A DNA stretch of 64,000 nt from Locusta migratoria (GCA_026315105.1 CM048750.1:111073297-111137296), one strand, 5' to 3'. Counted from the stretch's first letter, positions 48,421 to 59,470 are shown. The notes: generated by a model not told the origin, from the letters alone. Translations and numbers: made by a program.

Positions 48421-50510
48421 GAATGTCGCTGTCGTAGCGAGATTCAATATCGAAAGTCCCAAAGTTACCAAAAATAAACGAAAAGTATATTTGTTCAAGA
48501 AAGCAGATAGAAACGAGTGGATACTGTCTTTCAAGAAGCAATGTATTTTATTTCTAACACTAAACGTAGATGTAGACCAGATGTGGCTCAAATTCAAAGA
48601 AGTGGTATCGACAGCAATAGACAGTTTTATACCAAATAAATTAATAAGAGGAGGAGGCGATCCCCCTTAGTACACAAAACAGGTTAGGACACTGATGCAA
48701 AAGCAAAGGAAAAGGCATACTAAATTTAAACGAACACACAATCCCCAGGATTGGCGATCCTACACAGAAGCTCAAAATTTAGCGAGGATTTCAATGTGAG
48801 ATGCCTACAATGTTTATCACAACGAAACTCTTTCTCGAAATATGACTGAAAACCCAAAGAGATTTTGGTCATATGTTAAATATACTAGGGGCAAAACACA
48901 AACAATACCCTCACTACGTGATAGTAATGGTGATCATGCCGATGACAGCGCTACTAAAGCAGAGTTACTAAACATAGCTTTTAGAAACTCATTCACCAAA
49001 GAAGACGAAACCAATATTCCAGATTTCGAATTACGAACAGATGCCATAATGAGTAACGTAGAAGTAGATATCATTGGAGTAGAGCAGCAACTAAAATCAC
49101 ATAACAAGAACAAGTCTTCTGGTCCGGACTGATTATGCAGAAGCGATAGCGCCTTACTTAACAGCCATATACAACCACTCTCAAAAAAGGATCTGTACCA
49201 AAAGGTTGGAAAGTTGCACATGTCACACCTATATTCAAGAACGGCAGTAGGAGTAACCCACTAAACTAGAGACCCATTTCATTGACATCAATTTGCAGCA
49301 GGGATTTGGAACACATCCTGTATTCAAATATTATGAATTATCTCGAATAGAACAATCTATTTACCCAAGGTTAACATGGATTTAGAAAATATTGTTCATG
49401 CGAAAAACAACTAGCTCTTTACTCACACAAAGTGATGGGTGCTATCGACAAGGGTTCGCAAATCGATTCCGTATTTCTTGATTTCCAGAAGGCTTTTGAG
49501 CGTGGTTATGGTATATCACCCCAAATTTGTGATTGGATAGGGGATTTCCTATCAGAGAGGACACAGTTTGTAGTAATCGACGGTAAGGCATCGACTAAAA
49601 CAGAGGTGATATCGGGTGTTCCACAGGGTAGTGTTATTGGTCCTATGCTGTTCCTTATTTACATAAACGATTTAGGGGAAAATCTAAGTAGCTCTCTTAG
49701 GTTGTTTGCAGATGATGCCATCATTTACCGTCTAGTAAAAATCATCTGAAGATCAAAACCAACTGCAGAACAATCTGAACAAGATATCAGCATGGTGTAA
49801 AAATTGCTAATTGACTCTAAATAATGAGAAGTGTGAAGTTATCCACACGAGTATGAAAAGAAATCCGTTAAACTTTGTTTACAAGATAAATCAATCAAAA
49901 GTGAAGGCCGTAAAGTCCACAAAATACCTAGGAATTACTATTACTTCTGACTTAAACTGGAAAGAACACGTAGATAATGTCGTTGGAAAGGCGAACCAGA
50001 GACTGCGTTTTATTGGCAAACCCTTAAAACAAGCAACAGAATTACTAAAGAAACTGCATACACTATGCTTGTCTGTCTGTTTTTTGCGTATTGCTGCCAA
50101 GTATGGGATCCTTATCGGGTGTGTTTGACGGAGGACATCGAAAGAGTCCAAAGAAGGGCAGCTCGTTTCGTATTGTCACAATACAGGGGAGATAGCGTTA
50201 TGGAAATGATACAGGTTCTGGGATGGTAATCACTACAACAACGGCGCTTATGACTGCGGCGTGGGCTACTTACAAAACTCCAATTGCCAACATTCTCCTC
50301 TGAATGCGAAAATATATTGTTGACTGCCACTGACATAGGTAGAAAAAATCATCAGAATAAATACGAGAAATCAGAGCACGAACAGAGAGATTCAGGTGTT
50401 CTTTCTTCGCGCGTGCTTTTCGAGAATGGACTGGGAGATAAATAGTATAATGGTGGCTCGATGAACCCTCTATCAGGCACTTAAATGTGATTTGCAGAGT
50501 ATCCCATGTA
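48421..50510 (+). mobile_element. CR1-like LINE B, 5'-truncated, nested in LINE A
   Basis: Starts within ORF2 and runs to the 3' end GCAGAGTATCCCATGTAGAT. RT pieces: ENPKRFWSYVKY, SVFLDFQKAFERGY, SGVPQGSVIGPMLFLIYIND, LRLFADDAIIYR, KYLGITITSDLNWKEHVDNV. Several frameshifts. LINE A resumes at about 50511 with LLREFRGPEFEAECS. I saw no clear target duplication. Confidence 0.75.
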
Positions 50511-50686
50511 GATGTAGGATTTCTGTTGAGGGAATTTAGAGGGCCGGAATTTGAAGCTGAGTGTAGTACGATCTTGTTACCTCCTACTTACATTTCGCGT
50601 AGTGATCACAAACACAAGATAAGAGAAATTAGAGCTCGTATGGAGGCATATAGGCATTCTTTTTTTCCTCGTTCTATTTGGGAGTG
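50511..50686 (+). mobile_element. LINE A, ORF2 last residues
   Basis: Encodes LREFRGPEFEAECSTILLPP and HKHKIREIRARMEAYRHSFF, cut by the intact element within SIWE. It continues at 56652-56755. Confidence 0.75.
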
Positions 50687-51039
50687 TTGTTGTTGTTGTT
50701 ATTTAAAGGGGACCAAACTACTGGGTCATCAGTCCCCTGTTCCCAACAAAGAATGTCCATTTAATTGTAAACAACCATATGAATACTCAAGAGTACATGT
50801 CACCGATGAAATTTACAAACAACAAACATAGAGAAACCAACAGCACACATACAAAAATAAAACAGTAAAACCAAGTTAGTCAATCATGCTAAAATTTGAA
50901 ATGAGAATCCGTGGCTGGCTGGTCACTGAGATAAAAATGGACGGGCCAGTCACGAATGTCACAGCAACACGAATGTCTGTTAATCAGAAGATATAAAACA
51001 GTAAAATACGGTTAAAAGGTCAGGAGAATCCACCCTACA

Positions 51040-54000
51040 TTAAATAGAATTGTAAAAACCGGCTGCACGGATAAAACGGAGCACAGAGTCAGCCATGGAG
51101 GCATCGTCCCCTAGCACTAAGGATAGGGTAGTTGGAAGATTAAAAGACCGCCGCAATGGGGCCAAAACAGTACAGTCCACCAGGAAGTGAACCACCGTCA
51201 AGGCGCCACCACAGCGACACACGGGCGGTGGCTCATGGCGAAGTAAATAGCCATGTGTCAACCACGTGTGCCCGATACGGAGGCGGCACAGCACGATGGA
51301 GTCTCGACGACAGGGCCTCAGTGAGGTTTTCCATGTGGCTGTGGATGGTTTGATTGTGCGAAGCTTGTTTGGCACACTCAGTGCAGACCATTCCAAGCCC
51401 CAAGCGCCTCGCACCTTCCGGTGCAGCATCAACCTAAGGTCCGTTTCCACGAGCCCAATGTCAAGACGGCGTGAGGAAGTGGCCTGCTTGGCCAACTGGT
51501 CCACACGCTCATTACCAGGTATGCCGACGTGCCCTGGGGTCCATACGAAGACCACTGAGCGACCTGACCTATGGAGAGCTGCAACAGTGTCTTGGATACT
51601 CTGCACCAGAGAGTGTTTGCTGAAGCACTGGTCGAGCGCTCGCAAAGCACTCAGGGAGTCGCTACATATGACAAACGACTCCCCAGGGCAGGCTCGGATA
51701 TGTTCCAGAGCTCTAGAGATAGCGACCAGCTCTGCAGTGAACACACCACTTCCGCTTGGCAAAGACCGCTGTTCAAAAAGGTCACCATGGAGATAGGCGT
51801 ACCCAGAATGGCCATCTACCAGGGAACCATCAGTATAAATGACCTCCGCACCGTGGAATGAGTCAAGGAGTTCCTGGAACTGGGAACGAAGAACCGATGG
51901 TGAAATGGAGGCTTTTGAGTCCCAGGACAAGTCCAACCGTAGCTGCGGACGAGGAATACACCAAGGAGGTGTTTGGGAAGAGTAGTGGAAAGTAGGAGGG
52001 AAGGGAAGAGATTCCAGGGAGGAGAGAAGGGAATGGACACGGACTGCAATCGGGAGACCCGACCGAGGCCGTCTTTGAGGGGATGGGAGTGCAGCAGTTG
52101 GGAAGAGAAGCCTGCGATGCGGATGATGGTCTGAGGTGTGGACACGAGCGACGTATGAAGACAACAAGTGTTGCCGACGGTAACGCAGTGGAGGAACCCC
52201 AGCCTCAACGAGGAGGCTCATTACCGGGCTTGTACGAAAGGCTCCCGTTGCCAAGCGAACACCAGCATTTAAGATGGGGTCTAGGACCCGAAGCGCAGAA
52301 GGGGCTGCCGAGTCATACACCTGGCTCCCATAGTCCAGGCGGGACTGGATGAGAGCCTTATAAAGTCGTAAGAGAGTTGGACGGGCGGCCCCCCAAGCAG
52401 TGTGGCTGAGGCAGCGCAGTATGTTTAAGTGGCGCCAGCACTTTTGTCGAAGCTGTTGTAGGTGGGGAACCCACGTGAGCCGGGCATCGAACAACATGCC
52501 CAAGAAGCGGTGCGTATCATCAACACGCAGAAGGTCGTCACCTAAGTACAGTTCTGGGTCTGGGTGCACCGCCCGTTGGCGGCAAAAGTGCATAACTCGA
52601 GTTTTGGAGGCAGAGAACCGGAACCCATGCGCTAAAGCCCAGGAATGCGCCCTTTGAATGGCTCCCTGCAACCGCCTTTCAGCGACACCAATACTAACCG
52701 AACTGTAATACATACAAAAGTCATCGGCATACAGTGAGGAGGACACCGATGACCCTACTGCTGCAGCAAGTCCGTTGATGGCAATTAGAAACAGCGGAAC
52801 ACTAAGGACGGAGCCCTGTGGGACTCCATTCTCCTGGGTGCGTGGGGAGCTGAGGTGGGTACCAACCCTAACCCGAAAAGTGCGGAGTGAGAGGAAGTTC
52901 TGTATGAACAGTGGAAGCGGTCCTCTCAAGCCCCAGCCATGCAGTGTAGCTAGAATATGGTAGCGCCAGGTGGTATCATAAGCCTTTCGGAGATCGAAAA
53001 AGACTGCAATTAGGTGCTCGCGCCTGGCAAATGCAGTGCGGATGGCCGACTCCAGCGGAACTAGATTGTCCAATGCAGAACGTCCCTGGCGGAATCCCCC
53101 TTGTTGTGGGGCAAGGAGTCCACGGTCTTCAAGAACCCACATGAGCCGCCGACTCACCATACGTTCCAGGAGCTTGCAAGGAACGTTGGTGAGGCTAATC
53201 GGGCGGTAACTGTCTGCCACATGTGGATCAGCGCCAGGTTTTATTACTGGAACGACGATGCTGTCCCGCCATTGAGATGGGAAAGTACCCTCGGCCCAGA
53301 GGTGGTTGAACAGGGCAAGAAGGTGGTCTTTAAACTCCTGTGACAGGTGGCGCAGGAACTGTTTGTGGATTCTATCTGGCCCTGGGGTGGTATCAGGGCA
53401 AGCAGTGAGGGCACTCTGGAACTCCCACTTAGTGAATGGGGCATTATATAGTTCTCGCCGACGTGTATGGAAAGATAGCTGCCTCCGCTCGAACTGTTCT
53501 TTGCGAGTGCGGAAGCCCGCAATATACGCAGAAGTCGCAGAGTTACTGGCATAATGGTCCGCCATGTGTTCAGAGATAGCAGCTGGATCCATGCATATAG
53601 TACCCCGAATGTTCAAGCTGGGGATTCCCGCCTGTGGTCGGTACCCAAAAAGGCGCCGAACCTGTGACCACACCCGAGATGGGGCGGCACGCGAGCCAAT
53701 GGCAGCGACATATCTCTCCCAACAGTCCTGCTTACTCTGGCGTATCAGCCTCCGAGCTTGAGCCCGAAGACGTTTAAAAGCGATCAGGTGCTCTATACAA
53801 GGGTGGCGCCGGTGGCGCTGGAGTGCCCTACGACGTTCCCTGATGGCCTCAGCAATCTCTGCAGACCACCATGGAACCGACTTGCGCCGAACTGAGCCAG
53901 TGGTGGTCGGAACACTGGCTTCAGCAGCGGAAATGATGGCGCTAGTAAAGTGATGAACAGCCTGATCAACGTCATCCGGGATTGGAGGAATCGCCCTAGT

Positions 54001-54738
54001 AGCTGAGGTGTAAGCAGGCCAGTCAGCCTTACTCAGGGACCAACGGGGCGAGCGAGTTGGAGGTTGAAATTGGAGGAGAGAGATATGGATGGGGAAGTGG
54101 TCGCTACCACATAGGTCATCGTGGACCCCCCAATGAAGCTGTGGTAGAAGACTCGGGCTGCAGAGAGAAAGGTCTATAGCCGAGTATGTGCCATGCGCCA
54201 CACTGAAATGTGTGGGGGCACCGGTGTTAAGAAGGCAGCAGTCCAGCTGTGCTAGTAGAACTTCAATGTCCCTACCGCGACCTGAGACCTGAGAGCCACC
54301 CCACAAGGGGTTGTGGGCATTGAAATCCCCCAGTAGAAGGAATGGTGGGGGAAGTTGTGCGATCAAATTCGCAAGGTCTGCAGGAGACACTGCCTCATCC
54401 GGAGGAAGGTAGAGTGAGCAGATGGTAATGTCCTGTCGTGCCCGAATTCTCACGGCCACCGCCTCGAGCACTGTGGTAAGTGGCACTGGTGAACTGGGGA
54501 CAGTGGCAAGAACGTAAATACAGACTCCTCCGGATACCCTGTTGTGTGTTGTACGGTTTTTATAATAACCCCTATACCCACGAAGGGCAGGAGTCCGTTC
54601 AGTAGGAAACCAAGTTTCCTGTAGAGCAACACAGAGGGAAGGGCAGTGACAGAGCAACTGCTGTAACTCGGCCAAGTGGCGGAAGAAACCGCCACAGTTC
54701 CACTGCAGCACCACACTATGTCCCGACGTACTGGGCAT
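51040..54738 (-). CDS. LINE ORF2 polyprotein: endonuclease, RT, RNase H
   Basis: 1232 aa, uninterrupted. EEP endonuclease at residues ~8-230: QWNCGG, QETW (E41), GDFNAH (D138, N140), SDH (D213, H214). RT at ~470-800: GFRQGRSALDNL, FDLRKAYD (D582), GVPQGSVLSVPLF, LYADDF (Y670-D673), then the FLGMLFD block. RNase H at ~965-1090: YTDGS (D970), TAELVAI, SDSLSAL, WTPGHVGIPGNERVDQLA. A terminal CRLRIGHTWLTHGYLLRHE plus CRCGGALTVVHFLVDC block may bind zinc. Translation probably depends on reinitiation after ORF1, since the stop and start are two bases apart (TAAATATG). Confidence 0.95.
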   Translation of the reverse strand: MPSTSGHSVVLQWNCGGFFRHLAELQQLLCHCPSLCVALQETWFPTERTPALRGYRGYYKNRTTHNRVSGGVCIYVLATVPSSPVPLTTVLEAVAVRIRARQDITICSLYLPPDEAVSPADLANLIAQLPPPFLLLGDFNAHNPLWGGSQVSGRGRDIEVLLAQLDCCLLNTGAPTHFSVAHGTYSAIDLSLCSPSLLPQLHWGVHDDLCGSDHFPIHISLLQFQPPTRSPRWSLSKADWPAYTSATRAIPPIPDDVDQAVHHFTSAIISAAEASVPTTTGSVRRKSVPWWSAEIAEAIRERRRALQRHRRHPCIEHLIAFKRLRAQARRLIRQSKQDCWERYVAAIGSRAAPSRVWSQVRRLFGYRPQAGIPSLNIRGTICMDPAAISEHMADHYASNSATSAYIAGFRTRKEQFERRQLSFHTRRRELYNAPFTKWEFQSALTACPDTTPGPDRIHKQFLRHLSQEFKDHLLALFNHLWAEGTFPSQWRDSIVVPVIKPGADPHVADSYRPISLTNVPCKLLERMVSRRLMWVLEDRGLLAPQQGGFRQGRSALDNLVPLESAIRTAFARREHLIAVFFDLRKAYDTTWRYHILATLHGWGLRGPLPLFIQNFLSLRTFRVRVGTHLSSPRTQENGVPQGSVLSVPLFLIAINGLAAAVGSSVSSSLYADDFCMYYSSVSIGVAERRLQGAIQRAHSWALAHGFRFSASKTRVMHFCRQRAVHPDPELYLGDDLLRVDDTHRFLGMLFDARLTWVPHLQQLRQKCWRHLNILRCLSHTAWGAARPTLLRLYKALIQSRLDYGSQVYDSAAPSALRVLDPILNAGVRLATGAFRTSPVMSLLVEAGVPPLRYRRQHLLSSYVARVHTSDHHPHRRLLFPTAALPSPQRRPRSGLPIAVRVHSLLSSLESLPFPPTFHYSSQTPPWCIPRPQLRLDLSWDSKASISPSVLRSQFQELLDSFHGAEVIYTDGSLVDGHSGYAYLHGDLFEQRSLPSGSGVFTAELVAISRALEHIRACPGESFVICSDSLSALRALDQCFSKHSLVQSIQDTVAALHRSGRSVVFVWTPGHVGIPGNERVDQLAKQATSSRRLDIGLVETDLRLMLHRKVRGAWGLEWSALSVPNKLRTIKPSTATWKTSLRPCRRDSIVLCRLRIGHTWLTHGYLLRHEPPPVCRCGGALTVVHFLVDCTVLAPLRRSFNLPTTLSLVLGDDASMADSVLRFIRAAGFYNSI

Positions 54739-54740
54739 AT

Positions 54741-56255
54741 TTATGTAGATGGTAGAGTAGGGCCCACAGGTTTCTCTGCAGTCACAGACCCAGGAGGCAG
54801 AGCCTCAGCGTCCATAGCTTCCAGAGTCTTGGCAATTGCCAAATCGTCAGGGGACGCGAGGCTTTCCACCACGTCCTCGGAAGCAGATGGTTTTTGTGGT
54901 GGCATGGTAGCCACTTGAGAATCTTTTGTTTTGGTTTTCTTTTGTTTCTCGCGCTGATCCTTCGGCCTCTCACGCTGGGAGGGCTTGGCAAACTCAGTCT
55001 CAGGGACGGAGGTTGTCCTTGAGGCCCTACGACCAGCTTTGGGTGGCACTTGCTGCCACTCACTGGCATCCACTGAGCCAGTGGGAGAAACCGAGGGAGA
55101 AAGGGATTCAAGCGATCCCTTCCTCGCGAGAGGAGCCAGAGCAGGCTGTGGTAGCTCTGGCTCACGTGTGGGGACCGATGTCCCCATTTGTTGGGGGGTT
55201 TTTGCTTCCAAGGCAGGGGCTTTGGAAGCAACAGTGTCAGATGTGCCCCCTACCACCAAGGGGGCCGATGGTGACGGTTGGGCTCGAGGGCCCACTGTGA
55301 TAGACGGAACTGGCGGTAAAGTAGTCTGCGGAGATGGTTTTGTAGCTAGTGCATAGGATGTTTTAATGCTGACCGGGTGGAGTTTCTCATATTTCCTCTT
55401 GGCCTCGGAATAAGACAGCCGATCCATGGTTTTGTATTGCATGATCTTCCGTTCTTTGTGCAGTACAGAGCAGGTAGGCGAGCAAGGTGGGTGCTGCTGT
55501 CCACAGTTAACACAAATGGGAGGTGGTGTACAAGGGAGGTCTGGGTGCGATGGACGACCACAGTCCCGACAGGTGGAGTTGGCGGTACACCTGGAGGACA
55601 TGTGCCCGAACCTCCAGCATTTAAAACAACGCATAGGGGGAGGAACGTAGGGCTTTACGTCACACTGGTAAATCATCACCTTGACCTTCTCAGGCAATGA
55701 GTCGCCCTCGAAGGCCAAGATGAATGCACCAGTGGCGACCCTGTTGTCCTTCGGACCCCTATGGACTCGCCGTATAAAGTGGACACCTCGCCGTTCCAAG
55801 TTCTTGCGGAGTTCGTCATCTGACTGCAAAAGGAGATCCCTATGGAAAATCAAACCCTGTACCATGTTCAGGCTTTTGTGTGGGGTGATAGTAACGGGAA
55901 CATCACCCAGCTTGTCACAGGCGAGCAAAGCCCGTGACTGTGCTGGGGATGACGTCGTTATTAAAACCGATCCCGATCGCATCTTCGACATGCCGTCTAC
56001 TTCTCCAAACTTATCTTCCAAGTTCTCGACGAAAAAGAGAGGTTTCGTGTTCATGAAAGATTCACCATCAGTCCTGGAACAAACTAAATACCTTGGAGCA
56101 TATTGTTGTCCTCGGCTACGAGATCTGCGTTCCTCCCATGGCGTGGCCAAGGAAGGGAACGACTGGGGGTCATAAGTCTCAGCATTGAAGTCTACTTTTC
56201 CTCGCTTAGAGACGGTGGTTAAACGCCCACCAGCGTTGCTTTGGGTCCTTTTCAT
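54741..56255 (-). CDS. LINE ORF1 protein with three zinc knuckles
   Basis: 504 aa, expected to bind the element's RNA and form the ribonucleoprotein. The N-terminus is basic (MKRTQSNAGGRLTTVSKRGK). The middle holds the KPLFFVENLEDKFG and VPVTITPHKSLNMVQGLIFH blocks shared with the relics at 20.5-21.1 kb and 59.5 kb. Knuckle 1 is C210-x2-C213-x4-H218-x4-C223. Knuckle 2 is C229, C232, H237, C242. Knuckle 3 is a variant starting C248-x2-C251 with H255. The C-terminal ~200 residues are Pro/Ser/Lys-rich and low complexity. The start ATG is at 56255; the ORF ends at TAA 54743-54741. Confidence 0.92.
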   Translation of the reverse strand: MKRTQSNAGGRLTTVSKRGKVDFNAETYDPQSFPSLATPWEERRSRSRGQQYAPRYLVCSRTDGESFMNTKPLFFVENLEDKFGEVDGMSKMRSGSVLITTSSPAQSRALLACDKLGDVPVTITPHKSLNMVQGLIFHRDLLLQSDDELRKNLERRGVHFIRRVHRGPKDNRVATGAFILAFEGDSLPEKVKVMIYQCDVKPYVPPPMRCFKCWRFGHMSSRCTANSTCRDCGRPSHPDLPCTPPPICVNCGQQHPPCSPTCSVLHKERKIMQYKTMDRLSYSEAKRKYEKLHPVSIKTSYALATKPSPQTTLPPVPSITVGPRAQPSPSAPLVVGGTSDTVASKAPALEAKTPQQMGTSVPTREPELPQPALAPLARKGSLESLSPSVSPTGSVDASEWQQVPPKAGRRASRTTSVPETEFAKPSQRERPKDQREKQKKTKTKDSQVATMPPQKPSASEDVVESLASPDDLAIAKTLEAMDAEALPPGSVTAEKPVGPTLPST

Positions 56256-56651
56256 CGTGTTCCCACGAGCAGCTAGGGAAATAAAGGTCCACCCAGGCAG
56301 AGCCCCGCTTGCCTGGGTAAGCCTTGTACAACTGAGGTGCGGCAGGTTCCTCAGAGGTTGCTCGCTAGCGGCTGTTCAACCTCAACAGCCATGCATCTCC
56401 TCGGCACGTAGCACACCTTGAGATTGAGGGTTTTTTTATAGAGGTTTATTCCGTCCTCGCGACCCGGGCGATTAAGCCAAGATCCCCGGGCTCTGAAACG
56501 TACAACGTTCCACCGTCGCGCCGAACGATGGTCGTTGAAGCACGCACAGAGCTTACGGTGTAGCGGACTGTTGGCGCGACACAGCCCACAGCTCAGGACC
56601 CCGGGTTCGCCAAGCCCGTACTCAGCAAATTAATGCTGAGCCCCTGAGGGG
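56256..56651 (-). promoter_or_regulatory. 5' leader of the intact LINE with terminal hairpin
   Basis: The 5' tip on the minus strand is the palindrome CCCCTCAGGGG followed by the hairpin CTCAGCA-TTAATT-TGCTGAG. Both are preserved in copy 2 (21430-21473). LINEs of this type usually carry an internal promoter in this region. I see no certain promoter motif, so the regulatory role is inference. A ~25-bp insertion near 56421-56465 distinguishes it from copy 2. Confidence 0.55.
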
Positions 56652-56755
56652 ATTTGGGAGTGGAATAGGGAAGAAAATGCCTAGTAGTGGTACAGTGTAC
56701 CCTCCGCCATGCACCTTATGGTGGATTGAAGAGTATGTATGTAGATGCATCCTAT
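56652..56755 (+). mobile_element. LINE A, 3' end
   Basis: Continues from 50686: GGGAGTGGAATAGGGAAGAA, then TTATGGTGGATTGAAGAGTA and GTATGTAGATGCAT, the family's 3' end as at 15470-15485. Confidence 0.75.
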
Positions 56756-57718
56756 ATTAATCCAATGTTTAACAATGAGAGCACTTGGCGACTTTCAACA
56801 AGCTTTGAATATAGCTTCAAACTATATATAAACTTTTTGTCAATTACATGGTTAATGTCAAATGTTTAGCACATTAAAGAGACTCACTGAGCTGCTGACA
56901 GCCATGAAAAGTAGATAAAGGCCATGGCCTTAATCAAGAAAAGAAAGACACACATTCAAAATTGTTGTGTGAATGTGAGCGTCTATTTTTGTATGTCAGC
57001 AGCCCAGCAAAGCTCTTTACAGCAAATTCTTATCTATCCTTCATTATTGACATTCAAATTGGATTTTACATTGTTAAATTAAGCACATTAATTCATTTGT
57101 AAAAGTAATTTTATACATGGTAATTTGAGCCTGTATTGAATTGGGAGCTTTACTAGTAAAGACTAAAGGTGTACAATGCACAGTTTACAAGCTACAACGC
57201 AAGAACTAAGAAAAGTCTAAATATTTCGTCCTTTTCCACCTTTTACTAAGAAATGCAAAAAATATCTACAATTGAAGTGGAACCCTATTTTACTTATCTT
57301 CTCATTCTTTAGAACAATTTTTCAGGATTATCTATTCATGTACAATGTGATCCTAAACAACATATCTGTAAATCCTTCAAAAAAAAAATCAATAAAAGGA
57401 TATTACCGTGAATGAGCTATACAAAAGTAGGAGCAGTGTGCTGTTCGGTGATGTGACATGCATCATACGACTCAAATGGAGCGTTTCAGAAGGCTTTTAT
57501 AATTATTTTAATTTCATTACCCTTTGACTAAAGACAACAATAATTGTTAGATTTTATATTTACTCTTGAAGTAAAACATTCTTCACCCATGTTGTTCATT
57601 TCCTCCAAGCTATTTCATTACAACCTCTACCACAATCATCCTGCAATAAATTTTGTCAGAATCAGCAATTCCAAAGACAGGTTCCATACAAAAGGTTTGT
57701 ACTCTATTTCCTACTGAC
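56756..57718. other. Right end of the 34-kb host intron
   Basis: AT-rich. A short imperfect inverted repeat (GAGCTGCTGACA... and ...TGTCAGCAGCCCAGC) lies at about 56888-57010. The donor GTCAGT is at 57718. Confidence 0.5.
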
Positions 57719-58257
57719 CTCCTGCGTTCCAAGGGCACTCGTTCAGCTTCCAGAGTTTCCCACTGCTGTGTTAGGTGATTGACACAACGGCTGCAAGCGA
57801 GGATCCGGCCATGAGAATCAGTGCATGCATTTTCTGATGTTCGAGTCACATTTCGGAGACAAGGAAAATGCATGGCATGGGAGTTCATGCCTTCTGGGCT
57901 TGTACTTAACCACTCCATCTGAGAACGTGAGTATAGACCACCACAGATGTAGCATCGATAGTTCTGCTGCCCCAGAACATTGTTGCTCACATTGGTTAGA
58001 GGAGGTGCACCATTTTGTTGCCTGTCTGGAGGAGGTGCTGACTGGGGCTGTCCCGGTGATGCAGGTGGGGGTAAACTACGAACAGAGGAGAGTGTTGCTG
58101 GTTCACTGGTAACTGAAGTCTTCCGCCGAACACTTGGTACTTTAGCACCACCTCCTAAATCGTATGGTTTAAAACGGATGTCGCCACCACCTGCGCTCGC
58201 TGGAGAACGAGATGGTGGGCACTGCTGCTCTGTATGGTGATTACTGCCTCCAAAAAC
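57719..58257 (-). CDS. Host gene exon, disordered linker plus Cys4 module C
   Basis: 539-nt exon entered in phase 0 after a strong polypyrimidine acceptor (TTTTTTTCAG) and left in phase 2 at AG|GTCAGT. The first ~100 residues are rich in Pro, Ser, Gly and Gln and look disordered. Module C follows: CYIC at about 304-307, a HFPCL patch, CSRC, then LTQQWE and a basic end (LERR). The leftover AG joins the G that opens the next exon to make Arg, which independently supports the junction across the 34-kb intron. If the donor were ignored, the frame would run on only to a stop near 57610. Confidence 0.85.
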
Positions 58258-59224
58258 CTGAAAAAAAGTTTTATTACCAAATAGTGCTATCTGCTAGTAA
58301 TTCACTTCCATTTAACACATTTTACAACAAAATTAAAAACTGCTTCTATTGTATATGTTCTATACATAAATTACATTATCTATTAAATCAATTGTTGACA
58401 AAATAGATGTAATTACCAGTGCATTAAGTTTCAATATGAATAATGCAAGACTATGGAAGTTGGAAAAATTTAAATGCTTCAGTCTTCCACACTTCATTGT
58501 TTTTGCAAGCACAACTTCTCTAGCTGTAATTAATTACAGTAACTCTTTAGAATGTGAATCCACCACTTGAATACAGCTCACTCATTCACATATTGTGCCC
58601 ATAAACCACTTCCTGGTACAGACCCTTCTTGGATATGAAGTAGGCAAAACATGGGGAGCAGAAGTAAAAATCATAAGATTATGGTTCATGTGGGATATGC
58701 TTGAGAGTGAAGTAAAGGATGACACAAGAAATCAAATATCAAAACCCTATCTCACATTGTACTTTTGTAACTACAGTAACAAGATTAGATTGAGCCAAAG
58801 GTACCATACTGCAAAGACATCAGTCCCTTCATTCTAAAAGCCATCAGCCAAGAATGGTATTCAGAGGGGAATGATGCACAATGCAATTCCTGAAAAAGCC
58901 TAATTATAACCATGAAACAATAAAGAAAGAAGTAAGGAGAAGAGAGAGATTACCGAGAGAAAGTAAGGTGGGTGAGTTGCTCTGCCCAGAAGACTGTGGC
59001 GTGATACGCTGTTGGAGGTGTACTCTATGCAGCCTCCATTACCACAGTAAAATGAACACTAAGACACTGATAAAATCTCAGTAGGAAATATAAACAGCAC
59101 AGTACAGTGTTTGTGTGATGTTTCTGTGATGTACACTACAATATCACCAAATGCACTTTCATCACAGACATGGGTTCCCCTGGCTACACCATGGGAAATA
59201 CTCCCCGTGATATATAGTCTGTTC
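58258..59224. other. Host intron, nothing recognised
   Basis: Short ORFs only. No exon with acceptable borders found. Confidence 0.45.
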
Positions 59225-59470
59225 AAGAACTAATAATGGAAAGTTCGGGCAGGAATTCAACAATAAAATGAAGATAGCTTATTTACAACTCGCCCCAAAG
59301 ATGTATGCCGAGATGCAACAGGCACATAAAGAAAGACACTCACACATACAATACTCGTATAGCTATCAGCCATTAGCCTCTGTAAGAAAAGAGAGCATTC
59401 ACACACAATTACCCTTCACAGATACACAACTGTCACCTCTGGCTGTGCACTCCAAATCCAAGAACTGTTC
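59225..59470 (-). repeat. Dispersed repeat X, copy 4
   Basis: CAGGAATTCAACAATAAAATGAAGATAG, split here by description, and AGCTATCAGCCATTAGCCTCT plus CACCTCTGGCTG blocks match 36940-37115 in the same orientation. Confidence 0.55.

Larger units (their letters stand above)
50687..56651 (-). mobile_element. Intact RNase H-bearing LINE (copy 1), likely autonomous
   Basis: 5965 bp bounded by a perfect 11-bp duplication ATTTGGGAGTG (50676-50686, 56652-56662). On the minus strand: a ~395-bp 5' leader starting CCCCTCAGGGG, ORF1 (504 aa), a 2-nt gap, ORF2 (1232 aa), a ~350-bp 3' region and a short (AAC)n tail instead of poly-A. All catalytic residues checked are present. EEP-RT-RNase H order and the AAC tail suggest the I superfamily, clade not resolved. 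It is the best-preserved element here and probably recent. Confidence 0.93.

Noticed and set aside
51266..55700. Plus-strand frames of up to 176 aa opposite the intact LINE
   Set aside because: Mirror frames of a G/C-rich coding region; no domains.
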